Assembly: GCF_042429235.1 (NCBI RefSeq)
Contig: NZ_JBHMBA010000001.1
Length of the DNA: 64,000 nt
Reading direction: 5' to 3' (one strand)
DNA from: Arthrobacter_B citreus
GTDB lineage: Bacteria; Actinomycetota; Actinomycetes; Actinomycetales; Micrococcaceae
The first letter of the stretch is position 1, and each line of letters opens with the position of its first letter. Of this stretch, positions 42,722-50,696 are shown one piece after another. The translations under genes and the position numbers were made by a program. The notes under the pieces were generated by a model. It was not told where the DNA came from and made no database searches. It saw only the letters and a program-made list of their open reading frames with translations.

Positions 42722-43675
42722 CTAAGGAGCCATCTTCAGGAAATCCGCTTCCCGTTCCTTGCTCCATGCCCGCGCATACAATCCCAATCCAGCCTCGTCG
42801 CGGACCGAGATGCCAAGCCGGTTCAGCATCAGACGGCTTTGGTAAACGGTCAGTTGCTGGGCGCTGCGGCTGGCCCGCACCTTATCCGCCCGGTACAGGT
42901 AGGTGTCGACGGCGCGGGACCAGCGCTTGCGCCAGTTGTCCACGGCCGGCTCCGATGCGGTGGCGGCCATGAGGCGGTGCGCGGGAAGGATGCGCGGCGC
43001 CAGCTGCGATGTCAGCGCATTGCGCATGTGAGCTGCCTGGGGCCCCGATGCGGCAGTGCAGCTGCGGAGATGACTGTCCCAGTAGTAGTCCCAGGAAATC
43101 GCCCGGCGGTCCGCCCATACCGGCGACCTTGGGCCCCGCATCATGGCGTAGCTCGCATCGAAGAGGAGCAGCGCCGCCAGGGAAGAGCGGCTGTTTACCT
43201 TGGGAAAGCGTGAGGTCGCCCAAGCCGCAAGATCGGAGGAGAGCTCAAAGACTTCCTCTGCCAGGGCAAGGCCGTCCGCTCCGCCGTACTTGGCCAGGTC
43301 CGATTCAGCCCTGGCGGATACCGGCCCGTAATCCCACCGGCTCGGAATGGGTTCTTCCCGGTACTCGGATGTCTGCAGCTCTCCCAGACGGGGAACCGCC
43401 TGGTCCACCAGGGCACGCATCAGGGATTCCAAACGGTCCAGGACCCGGGGCGAACCCAGGATGCGGACCTGGCTGAAAGGATGCACCGGGTCCATGCAGC
43501 GGGTATGGAACCATCGCTGCGCGCCCCAAGAGCGGGCCTGGGCTGCCAGCGGAGTTACGACATCTCCGATGACGCCATCACAAACGTCCTTTTCAGCCGG
43601 CTGGATGGTCAATGACCACCACTCGGTTCCCGTGGTCAGCGGCTTGGTGGGGTGTGCTGCAGCTAACTGGCTCAT
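42722..43675 (-). CDS. stand-alone lantibiotic dehydratase C-terminal (SpaB_C/thiopeptide-type) protein
   Basis: A 317-residue protein resembling the SpaB_C / thiopeptide-type bacteriocin biosynthesis domain. It opens with EWWSLTIQPAEKDVCDGVIGDVV and RWFHTRCMDPVHPFSQVRILGSP, the usual 'W..., RY.DP..HLR.R' pattern. Later parts (EVFELSSDLAAWATSRFPK, LNRLGISVRDEAGLGLYAR) fit its helical region. In full LanB enzymes this domain eliminates glutamate from glutamyl-Ser/Thr. The glutamylation part and other RiPP enzymes are absent nearby. ATG 43675 has GGGAGGGG upstream. Assignment is moderately sure and function unknown. Confidence 0.65.
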   Translation of the reverse strand: MSQLAAAHPTKPLTTGTEWWSLTIQPAEKDVCDGVIGDVVTPLAAQARSWGAQRWFHTRCMDPVHPFSQVRILGSPRVLDRLESLMRALVDQAVPRLGELQTSEYREEPIPSRWDYGPVSARAESDLAKYGGADGLALAEEVFELSSDLAAWATSRFPKVNSRSSLAALLLFDASYAMMRGPRSPVWADRRAISWDYYWDSHLRSCTAASGPQAAHMRNALTSQLAPRILPAHRLMAATASEPAVDNWRKRWSRAVDTYLYRADKVRASRSAQQLTVYQSRLMLNRLGISVRDEAGLGLYARAWSKEREADFLKMAP

Positions 43676-44274
43676 TGAGAGGCCCCTCCCGTTGGTGAGT
43701 TGCCGACCTGTGACATTCGGCAACGAAGAATGAAAACCGAAGTGCTGTGCTGCCATCGAGGCCGCGTGCCGGCGGACCGGAATCCGTCGTGGCGGACCTG
43801 CGAAGACTGATTGTTGGGGGGATATTCCATGTTTTGGCGGCTTCGCAGCGTGGGTTTGCCACCCGGCGACAGTTGGGTGAACCCGCACTCTGCCGCCATG
43901 AGATGGAGACTTCAAAAGGTGCGCGGTGCCTGGGTTTACTCTTTCGGCGTCTGGTGATGCCGTCAGGCTCATATACTTCCAGCAGACACGCCGTGATTAC
44001 CAGAGGTTCAGGTAAAACCCCTCGGAATCCGAGTTACTAGTTGCAACTGCAGGAATATCAGGTATTGGTGGAGTGTAATGCTCAGTCTGGTCAGAGGGGG
44101 ATCCTTGCCCAGGCAAGTAATTTCTCAACATCTTCGGCTGCACTCTGGCGGAGCGGGCGAAACTGAACATAGAGTCTAATTCGTTGCCGACGGCGACAAT
44201 CCATGACCCTGGCGGAGCAAACCAGCCCGGGCAGCACCTGTCCCAATGACCGGACCCTCAGCGGGGAAGGGCAA
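43676..44274. other. 599-base gene-free, less GC-rich divergent region
   Basis: No convincing gene is seen between the SpaB_C-like and LPD29-like genes. The stretch has visibly more A and T than its flanks. A 75-codon minus-strand frame (43672-43899) ends with a 4-base overlap to the SpaB_C-like start but has mixed codon use and no site. A CTCGG-AAT-CCGAG hairpin lies near 44021-44033, and TAGAGT at 44170-44175 could be the -10 of the + strand gene. Confidence 0.5.
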
Positions 44275-44799
44275 ATGACAGACCACCTGACAGACCAAAT
44301 GACAGATCACCAATGGCCCGCCGACGTTGCGGAGCGGCTCCGTGAATTTCTATCGGAGGCCTTCCCCGGCATTCACTTCCAAGTCGTCCCGCTGGTTGCC
44401 TACAACATCGCCACCATTGATGTGGCGTGGACCGATGGGCCGTGCCTGCACGAGGTGGATCTTCTGGCCCTGGAGTTTGTCCTGCGGATCCATCTGGATG
44501 CCTGGGGCTCCGACGCCCACTCAAGGATTGACCGTGTGTCCAATCGGCGGACCATGAGTCCAGTGGTGGAGGGGATGCTGCTGGAGGCGCTGGCCGCAGA
44601 CATGGCACGGGACGTGCGTGAACTGGACCTGGACCAGGTCTATCTGTTGCCTCCGATCCTGGCGGCCTCGCGCTACCGTCCCGAAAAGGGCACCGTGTCC
44701 GAGTTCCTCGACCTGCTGTTCGAATCAACCAGCTTCAATATGGTGAGCCCGGCCGAAAAGCCCTCCACCTATCCCTGCACCTGCGCACTCTGCGCGTAG
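44275..44799 (+). CDS. LPD29-like domain protein with Cys-rich C-terminal tail
   Basis: A 174-residue protein. Residues ~10-62 (VAERLREFLSEAFPGIHFQVV, IDVAWTDGP, LHEVDLLALEFV) match the pattern of the LPD29 domain, a small module found alone and in polyvalent phage or plasmid proteins. The middle is helical and acidic. The last residues, KPSTYPCTCALCA, hold three Cys in seven positions, unlike the rest of the protein. ATG 44275 has GGGAAGGG upstream; ATG 44203 does not. It is divergent from the SpaB_C-like gene. Function is unknown. Confidence 0.6.
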   Translation: MTDHLTDQMTDHQWPADVAERLREFLSEAFPGIHFQVVPLVAYNIATIDVAWTDGPCLHEVDLLALEFVLRIHLDAWGSDAHSRIDRVSNRRTMSPVVEGMLLEALAADMARDVRELDLDQVYLLPPILAASRYRPEKGTVSEFLDLLFESTSFNMVSPAEKPSTYPCTCALCA

Positions 44800-44831
44800 G
44801 CAGGGGCCGGGTCAGGGAGGCAGTTCAATCC

Positions 44832-45308
44832 TCAGCGCAGGTGCGGTTTCGTGCCGGCTGTCCCTCGGTGGCCCCGCCCGCGGAATTTGCGGCAGCTGTA
44901 GACGATCAGGCTCAGGGCAATCAGGCCCGAGATGATCAGGCCGGTTCCGGTGCCCCAGCCGCCGGGCAGCCACCACTTGTCACTGTACGGCCACCATCCC
45001 GGAGCCCTGGCCCATACTCCCCAGACAACTCCAACCGCCATGATGGACAGTGCGCTGAAGACGCTGGCGCTGATGCGCGGCCAGGTCTGCACTCCTTTTT
45101 CCGCTGTTTCGAAGGCTTTTGCCTTCACGGGCCGCAGGAAGCGGCTGGCCCACCGGTAGCGGAGCGAAAGCACGGCCAGCCCGGCAACGAGGGCCAGCAG
45201 GCCGGGTCCGGGAAGGATAAGGGCTGCCAGCCCAAGGACTATCAGCGTCCACCCAACAACCTCGATGCCGGTTCGCTTCAGCCATGGAGGGACCGGTGGA
45301 CTGTTCAT
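44832..45308 (-). CDS. PGPGW-type transmembrane protein
   Basis: A 158-residue protein with three to four helices and the putative transmembrane PGPGW motif: VGWTLIVLGLAALILPGPGLLALVAGLAVLSLRYRWASRFL. A Trp-rich loop (WWPYSDKWWLPGGWG) lies before the last helix. The family is found across actinobacteria with no known role. It ends 32 bases from the convergent LPD29-like gene. Confidence 0.8.
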   Translation of the reverse strand: MNSPPVPPWLKRTGIEVVGWTLIVLGLAALILPGPGLLALVAGLAVLSLRYRWASRFLRPVKAKAFETAEKGVQTWPRISASVFSALSIMAVGVVWGVWARAPGWWPYSDKWWLPGGWGTGTGLIISGLIALSLIVYSCRKFRGRGHRGTAGTKPHLR

Positions 45309-45398
45309 GCCGTACCGTCGGACAGTCCGGCCGGGGACAGCACCGGACGGACGGCGGCTGCGGGCGTTCCGGGATTTTCAGGAAGGGGGAGCATCAAG

Positions 45399-46046
45399 TC
45401 AGGTGCCCAGTCCGGCCTTATCGACGCGGCGGTGGAAGCGCATGCCTGCGAGACCGCCCAGTATGGCGCCACCCAACGCGACCAGTGCTGCAATCACAGC
45501 TGAAAGGATGGCGGCCGCCGTGTTGTCCCCGGAGAGCTGCGGATAGGTGTTGAGCTGGGCGTTGATATCCAGCTGGCTTCCGGCAATGGCGCCGATGACG
45601 GCCAGGATGACGGCAATGATGATCCCCCATGCCCACACGGCTATACCCTGTTTAACGCCATTGAAGCGGGCCATCCGTCCGGCGACGTAACCGCCGCAGA
45701 AATAGGCAATGAAGAGGATCACCATCAGGATGATGGCACCGGTGATGCCCGCTCCCTCCGGATTGGCCGTAGCCTCGCCCGCCACGTCGACGTTGTTGGC
45801 GATCAGGGCCGCACCGAAAGCCGTGGCAACCGCGCTCAGGAGGACAGTGGTGCCAGCGGCGGCCAGCCAGCCGAAAAAGGCCGAACCGATCTTGACCCCG
45901 CCAAACTGTTCCTTTTCCCGCCCCACAATCTGCTCACGGCTTTCCGCTCCGCCGCCGGTTCGGTCTGCTCTCGGTTCGGGTTGGCCGGCCATGCCCCGGT
46001 GGGGTTTGCGTGCCGGCTGTCCCGCCGCTCCTGCACTGGTGCTCAT
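45399..46046 (-). CDS. hypothetical four-helix membrane protein
   Basis: A 215-residue protein. The first ~50 residues are polar and disordered, rich in Gly, Arg and Glu. Four hydrophobic helices follow: FFGWLAAAGTTVLLSAVATAFGAALIA, ITGAIILMVILFIAYFCGGYVAGRMAR, AVWAWGIIIAVILAVIGAIAG and AILSAVIAALVALGGAILGGLAG. The layout resembles TIGR04086/YrzE-type membrane proteins in actinobacteria, with low certainty. It may form a unit with the PGPGW gene 90 bases downstream. Confidence 0.75.
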   Translation of the reverse strand: MSTSAGAAGQPARKPHRGMAGQPEPRADRTGGGAESREQIVGREKEQFGGVKIGSAFFGWLAAAGTTVLLSAVATAFGAALIANNVDVAGEATANPEGAGITGAIILMVILFIAYFCGGYVAGRMARFNGVKQGIAVWAWGIIIAVILAVIGAIAGSQLDINAQLNTYPQLSGDNTAAAILSAVIAALVALGGAILGGLAGMRFHRRVDKAGLGT

Positions 46047-46134
46047 TGGAGTCTCCTTGCGTCGCCTCCTCCAAGTGGTGGAGGACTGGACCCATAAAGA
46101 CAGTGTACTTAGCAGTTTTCCGAATTAGCTAGGC

Positions 46135-46371
46135 TTACGAGGAAGCCTCGGCGTCGGAGGCGGGACTGTCATCGTCAGTTTCCAGGGCCGGCTGCTCTTC
46201 GCGCTCTTCCCTCCGTTCCCCGGACTTCTCCTCCCCGGACTGTGCTTTTTCAGCCTTCGCCTCTTCGACCAGGCGTGCGGTCACCTCGTCGTTGAATTCA
46301 TCCCGCGTTCCGGCCAGGTTGTTGGTTGTGGCGTCGGCTCCGGGATTGACGTTTCGGTCCTGGTTGCTCAT
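46135..46371 (-). CDS. small acidic disordered protein, 78 aa
   Basis: A 78-residue hydrophilic protein, MSNQDRNVNPGADATTNN followed by Glu/Lys/Arg-rich stretches and an acidic Ser-rich end. It has no hydrophobic core and is probably disordered. ATG 46371 has AGGAGC at good spacing. It precedes the 45399 membrane-protein gene on the same strand. No family was recognised; a stress-related role would be a guess. Confidence 0.65.
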   Translation of the reverse strand: MSNQDRNVNPGADATTNNLAGTRDEFNDEVTARLVEEAKAEKAQSGEEKSGERREEREEQPALETDDDSPASDAEASS

Positions 46372-46510
46372 GCGGTGCTCCTGTCCGTGGGTGGAACATG
46401 ATGTGGGGAACCCCCGCGTTCGGGGTCTTCGATGTCCTCCACCCTTGCACACGCGAAGCGGGCGGTGCACGCGCATTCCGCGCTGCATGACCGCCGGTGC
46501 AAACAAATTG

Positions 46511-46536
46511 CACTAAGTGCATGCCTGCACTTAGTG
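46511..46536. promoter_or_regulatory. TetR operator of the MMPL regulator
   Basis: A perfect inverted repeat, CACTAAGTGCA-N4-TGCACTTAGTG, ends 7 bases before the GTG start of the TetR gene. Bound repressor would cover the start region and block transcription of the regulator and the MMPL gene behind it. Confidence 0.8.
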
Positions 46537-46543
46537 TAGGAAT

Positions 46544-47212
46544 GTGCTCCAAGAACCCGTTGTTGACCGCCGCGCCGCGCTTAAGAACCGGCACCGGCAG
46601 GCCATTGTCGATGCTGCCGCCGCGCTGATGGATGAGCGGTCCGGCACCGACTTCACCGTTGAGGAGTTGGCTGAACGGGCAGACGTTTCACGGCGCACCG
46701 TCTTCAACCGCTTTTCCTCCCTGGATGACGTCGTTGTTGAAGTGTGCAGCGACGCCCTGGGTTCCGTCATTGAAGGGCTGGCGAACGTTCCCCTCGGAGA
46801 CGGCACGAATGCCTCGATGGTGGAGGAAATGGCGGCCGTACTCCGCGGCGCGGACCTGGTTGGGCCGTTGGCCTACCTGACCCGGGTGCTTGGCCGCCCC
46901 GCCCGGCAGCCGTCACCCCGCCAGGCGCTGCTGACGCTTCGGGTGTTCACCGAAGTGAGCAACCTCCTGTTTGCCGCCATCCTTTTGCGCCGTCCGGACG
47001 CGGACAAGCTGTCCCTGCACCTGTTGGTCGGCTCGCTCACCGGCGGAGTTGGAGTCCTCTACCACCACTGGGCCGCTGAGACCGGCGCCGTGGACACCCC
47101 CGAGTCACGCCGTGTCTGGGCGGAGCTGCAGGAAGCACTCCTTGAAAAAATCCGGTTCGGCTACGCGGCCGGACTCGACGCCCATTCCACCCCCGAATCA
47201 CTCCACCCGTAG
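46544..47212 (+). CDS. TetR family regulator of the adjacent MMPL exporter
   Basis: A 222-residue TetR protein. The DNA-binding domain is NRHRQAIVDAAAALMDERSGTDFTVEELAERADVSRRTVFNRFSSLDDVVVEV (residues ~15-67), with the HTH at VEELAERADVSRRTVFNRF. The ligand domain is variable. It starts at GTG 46544, 7 bases after a 26-bp palindrome, and the MMPL gene follows after 36 bases. Autoregulation and control of the exporter are the natural reading. Confidence 0.9.
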   Translation: MLQEPVVDRRAALKNRHRQAIVDAAAALMDERSGTDFTVEELAERADVSRRTVFNRFSSLDDVVVEVCSDALGSVIEGLANVPLGDGTNASMVEEMAAVLRGADLVGPLAYLTRVLGRPARQPSPRQALLTLRVFTEVSNLLFAAILLRRPDADKLSLHLLVGSLTGGVGVLYHHWAAETGAVDTPESRRVWAELQEALLEKIRFGYAAGLDAHSTPESLHP

Positions 47213-47248
47213 TCCCCACCCATCCCCATAAAAGGACAGACCCACAAA

Positions 47249-49828
47249 ATGGCTGAATTCCTCTACCGCCTCGGAGCCGCGGCCGCCCGCCGGGCGAAAA
47301 CCGTGCTGGCGGCCTGGCTCGGAGTGCTTGTGCTTGCCGGAGCGGCTTTTATGCTCTTCGGCGGCACGCTGGCCACCGGCTTCTCCATCCCGGACACCCC
47401 CACCACGCAGGTCACCAACCACTTGCAGGACAAACTCCCCGAGGCCTCGGGCGGTACCGGATCGGTGGTGGTCCAGACGGAGGACGGGTCCGCCTTTACC
47501 GATGAACAGAAACGGGACATTTCGGCCGTGGTGGCCGAGGCTTCCGACGTCGACGGCGTGGAAACCGTCATCGATCCGTTCGCCACCGAAGCGGACCGTG
47601 CCGCACAGGCCCAGCAACTGCAGGACGGGCAGGCGCAGGTTGAGGCCGGACGCACCCAGATCGAACAGGGCCGGGCCCAGCTGGATGACGGCCAGGCGCA
47701 GCTCGACGCCGCCCGGCAGCAAGCCGAAGCTGCCGGGGCCCCGGCGGAAATGCTGGCCCAGCTGGATGCCCAGCAGGCAACCCTGGACGCCAGCCGTGCC
47801 GAGCTTGATGCGCAGAGCGCCGAGCTGGAAGCCGGCGCCGTGCAGGCTGAACAGGGCGCTGCCCTGTTGGAGATGGCCACCGACATCCGCACCGTGTCCG
47901 AGGACGGAAGTGCGGCAGTGGTCAACGTGGTCTTCAGTGAGACCCAGATGGAGGTCGAACAGGAAACCAAGGACGCCCTGGTGGCGGCCTTTGAGGATCA
48001 GCCGGTCGACGGTGTGAAGGTGGATTTCTCGGCTGAGGTTTCTGCCGGTGTCCCCAGCATCCTGGGCGTGGGCGAGGTTGTCGGCCTGGCCGTTGCCGCT
48101 GTTGTGCTGGTGGTTATGCTGGGCACCTTCATCGGCGCCGGCCTGCCCCTGGTGACCGCCATCATCGGTGTGGGCATTGGTGCCGCCGGCGCGCTGGCAT
48201 TCTCCGGCGTCGTCGAAATGGCGTCCGTGACGCCCATCCTCGGCGTGATGCTGGGATTGGCTGTTGGCATCGACTATGCCCTGTTCATCGTCAACCGGCA
48301 CCGCCGCCAGCTCAAGGCCGGCTACTCGCTGGATGAATCCATCGCCCTGGCCAACGGCACCTCCGGCAACGCCGTGGTGTTTGCCGGCACCACCGTGTTC
48401 ATTGCCCTGCTGGCCCTGAACATCACCGGCATTCCCTTCCTGGGCCTGATGGGCACCGTGGGCGCGGCCTGCGTTGCCATCGCCGTACTGGTGGCCACCA
48501 CTCTGACCCCGGCACTGCTCAAGCTGTCCGGCATGAAGATCCTCAGCCGCAAGGAGCGTGCGGCACGGGAGAAAGAACACGGCGCCTCCGCCTCGGCCGG
48601 CAAGCCGGAGACCATTCCGGTGAAGCAGATGTCCACCATGCGTGCCGTGCTGACCGTGGTGCTGTCCATTGCCGGACTCCTGGTCATCGCCATCCCGGCG
48701 CTGGACCTGCGCACCAACCTGCCCGACGGCTCTTCAGAGGCCCACGACACCACCCAGTACCGGGCCTATGAAGCTGTCTCGCAGAAGTTCGGCGAAGGCC
48801 AGAACGGCTCACTGCTGGTGGTCGCGGACCTCCCCGGGAGCCCCAGTGAAGAAGACATGGCGGTAACCCAGGGCGAGATTGCCCGCACGCTCTTCGACCA
48901 GAAGGATGTACTGGCCGTGGCTCCCGTCGGTTCCTCGGAGGACCGCACCGTTGTTGCCTTCCAGGTGATCCCGGAAGAAGGCCCCACCAGCGAGTCCACC
49001 CAGGAACTGGTGCACACGCTGCGGGATCTGTCCCCGATCAGCACGGAAGACGGTGACGTGGAGCTGGGCGTGGCTGGTACAGCCAGCGGCAACATCGACA
49101 TTTCCGAGAAGCTCTCCGAGGCCCTGCCGATCTACCTGGGCGTGGTGGTGGGCCTGTCCCTGCTGATCCTGATCCTGGTGTTCCGGTCCATCTTTGTTCC
49201 GGTGATTGCGACGCTGGGGTTCATCCTGTCCTACTTCGCGGCCATCGGCGGCGTCGTGGCCATCTACCAGTGGGGCTGGCTGTCCGGCATCTTCGGCGTG
49301 GAAACTCCCGGTCCGGTACTGAACTTCCTGCCGACCATCCTGGTGGGTATCCTGTTCGGCCTGGCCATGGACTACATGCTCTTCCTCGGTTCCGGAATGC
49401 GCGAGGCCTTCGTCCACGGATCGCCGGCGCGCCTGGCTGTGATGCAGGGCTTCCGGGCAGGGCGGTCGGTGGTTACGGCCGCGGCGATCATCATGATCTC
49501 CGTGTTCGGCGGCTTCATCTTCTCGCACAGCACCATGATCCGGCCCATCGGCTTTGCCCTGGCCTTCGGCGTCCTCGTGGATGCCTTCGTGGTGCGGATG
49601 CTGCTGATCCCGGCCCTGATGCACCTGGCCGGCGACAAGGCCTGGTGGCTGCCGAAGTGGCTGGATCGGATCCTGCCGGATGTCGACGTCGAGGGTGCAT
49701 CCCTGGAACGCCGCCATCCGCACGGTGATGCAACGGCCGACGACGAATCCGGCGCCGCGGGCACTGCGTCCGCGGAAGCTGATGTGCACGGTGCGCATGA
49801 CGCCAACAACGGTGCCTCAAGGCGCTGA
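47249..49828 (+). CDS. MMPL/RND-family exporter
   Basis: An 859-residue MMPL transporter with twelve helices in two halves. The first extracellular loop (~35-265) contains a Gln/Ala/Glu-rich repeat (~110-195: QLQDGQAQVEAGRTQIEQGRAQL and onward) that would form a coiled coil or beads-like helix. The core has GVMLGLAVGIDYALFIVNRHR in the first half and GILFGLAMDYMLFLGSGMREAFVHG in the second, with the proton-relay Asp-Tyr pairs. It is probably a lipid or drug exporter controlled by the TetR gene just upstream. A strong terminator follows. Confidence 0.92.
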   Translation: MAEFLYRLGAAAARRAKTVLAAWLGVLVLAGAAFMLFGGTLATGFSIPDTPTTQVTNHLQDKLPEASGGTGSVVVQTEDGSAFTDEQKRDISAVVAEASDVDGVETVIDPFATEADRAAQAQQLQDGQAQVEAGRTQIEQGRAQLDDGQAQLDAARQQAEAAGAPAEMLAQLDAQQATLDASRAELDAQSAELEAGAVQAEQGAALLEMATDIRTVSEDGSAAVVNVVFSETQMEVEQETKDALVAAFEDQPVDGVKVDFSAEVSAGVPSILGVGEVVGLAVAAVVLVVMLGTFIGAGLPLVTAIIGVGIGAAGALAFSGVVEMASVTPILGVMLGLAVGIDYALFIVNRHRRQLKAGYSLDESIALANGTSGNAVVFAGTTVFIALLALNITGIPFLGLMGTVGAACVAIAVLVATTLTPALLKLSGMKILSRKERAAREKEHGASASAGKPETIPVKQMSTMRAVLTVVLSIAGLLVIAIPALDLRTNLPDGSSEAHDTTQYRAYEAVSQKFGEGQNGSLLVVADLPGSPSEEDMAVTQGEIARTLFDQKDVLAVAPVGSSEDRTVVAFQVIPEEGPTSESTQELVHTLRDLSPISTEDGDVELGVAGTASGNIDISEKLSEALPIYLGVVVGLSLLILILVFRSIFVPVIATLGFILSYFAAIGGVVAIYQWGWLSGIFGVETPGPVLNFLPTILVGILFGLAMDYMLFLGSGMREAFVHGSPARLAVMQGFRAGRSVVTAAAIIMISVFGGFIFSHSTMIRPIGFALAFGVLVDAFVVRMLLIPALMHLAGDKAWWLPKWLDRILPDVDVEGASLERRHPHGDATADDESGAAGTASAEADVHGAHDANNGASRR

Positions 49829-49857
49829 CTAACCGGCTAAATCGGGCTAAATCGAAA

Positions 49858-49894
49858 GGTGCCGCCCTTCTCCCCACCGGAGAAGGGCGGCACC
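49858..49894 (+). terminator. rho-independent terminator after the MMPL gene
   Basis: A perfect 16-bp stem, GGTGCCGCCCTTCTCC with GGAGAAGGGCGGCACC, and a CCACC loop, flanked by AAA before and CTTTCGTT after, lies 30 bases past the stop. It is the strongest terminator in the window. Confidence 0.9.
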
Positions 49895-49982
49895 CTTTCG
49901 TTAACCCGTGCCGCTCTTTTCGCTGGGAAGGGCGGCAGGTCTTTTAAGGCCGCCGGTCATCCAGCGGCCAACCGCCGTCGTC

Positions 49983-49997
49983 GTCAACAGTGTTGAC
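49983..49997. promoter_or_regulatory. TetR operator, copy 1
   Basis: GTCAACA-G-TGTTGAC is a perfect 15-base palindrome, 71 bases ahead of the TetR start. An identical copy lies 45 bases downstream, centre to centre. Confidence 0.8.
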
Positions 49998-50027
49998 ACA
50001 CTTCCGTAACGGGCATAGCGTTGAGGC

Positions 50028-50042
50028 GTCAACAGTGTTGAC
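50028..50042. promoter_or_regulatory. TetR operator, copy 2
   Basis: A second identical GTCAACA-G-TGTTGAC palindrome, 25 bases before the TetR ATG. Two sites about four helical turns apart could let dimers cooperate or bracket the promoter between them. Confidence 0.8.
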
Positions 50043-50067
50043 GCACATCCACGGCAGAAAGCACATC

Positions 50068-50658
50068 ATGCAGCGAACCGGGCAGTCATCCACTCCCTTG
50101 TCCCCGGCTCCACCGTCATCAGAGGCCACCCGGAAAAGCATTGCCGAAGCCGCGGCCAAGCTCTTCGCCGAGCACGGATATGACAACACTTCGGTGCGTG
50201 CCATCGCCACTGCCGCAGGTGCGGACCCCGCACTGGTGATCCGCTACTTCGGCAGCAAGGAAGACCTGTTTCTGGCTACCATCCACATGCACCGGGCCTT
50301 TGACGAGGCGCTGCAGGCACCCCTGCCTGAGCTCGCCGCCCGAATGGTCACGGTGGCGGCGGAGATGCGGGGCACCCGCGCGCTGCGTATATACGGCGTC
50401 CTGATGCGCGCTTCCGGGCATCCCAAGGTGGGGCTGAATCTGAACGCCGCCATTACCGCGGGTCTCGTGGAGCCGCTGGCCGCCAAGCTGACCGGATCCC
50501 ACCGCCGGGTAAGAAGCCACCTGATTGTGGCCCAGATGCTGGGGCTGCTGGATGCGCTGGCCCTCCGTGAGGACGAGGCCCTGCTAGCAGCTGATGCGGC
50601 ATTACTGGTGCACCTGTATGCCCCGGCCGTGGACGCCCTGATTTTCCCGGCGCCGTGA
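50068..50658 (+). CDS. TetR family regulator
   Basis: A 196-residue TetR protein. The DNA-binding part is ATRKSIAEAAAKLFAEHGYDNTSVRAIATAAGADPALVIRYFGSKEDLFL, with the HTH at VRAIATAAGADPALVIRYF. The C-terminal domain matches the TetR_C-type used with small-molecule ligands. Twin identical operators precede it. The SDR gene follows after 38 bases and is probably its target. ATG 50068 is chosen over the frame from 49990, which would run through the operators. Confidence 0.9.
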   Translation: MQRTGQSSTPLSPAPPSSEATRKSIAEAAAKLFAEHGYDNTSVRAIATAAGADPALVIRYFGSKEDLFLATIHMHRAFDEALQAPLPELAARMVTVAAEMRGTRALRIYGVLMRASGHPKVGLNLNAAITAGLVEPLAAKLTGSHRRVRSHLIVAQMLGLLDALALREDEALLAADAALLVHLYAPAVDALIFPAP

Positions 50659-50696
50659 CGGCGTTGGAGCACCAAATAAGAACGCAGGAGAAACCG

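Noticed and set aside
43672..43899. 75-codon minus frame as a RiPP precursor for the SpaB_C-like protein
   Set aside because: Its codon use is mixed, it has no ribosome binding site, and it lacks a leader/core layout. It is kept only as a remark in the gap entry.
47198..48580. 460-codon minus-strand frame opposite the MMPL gene
   Set aside because: It is a shadow of a well-supported exporter, with low-complexity His/Gly composition and no start site.
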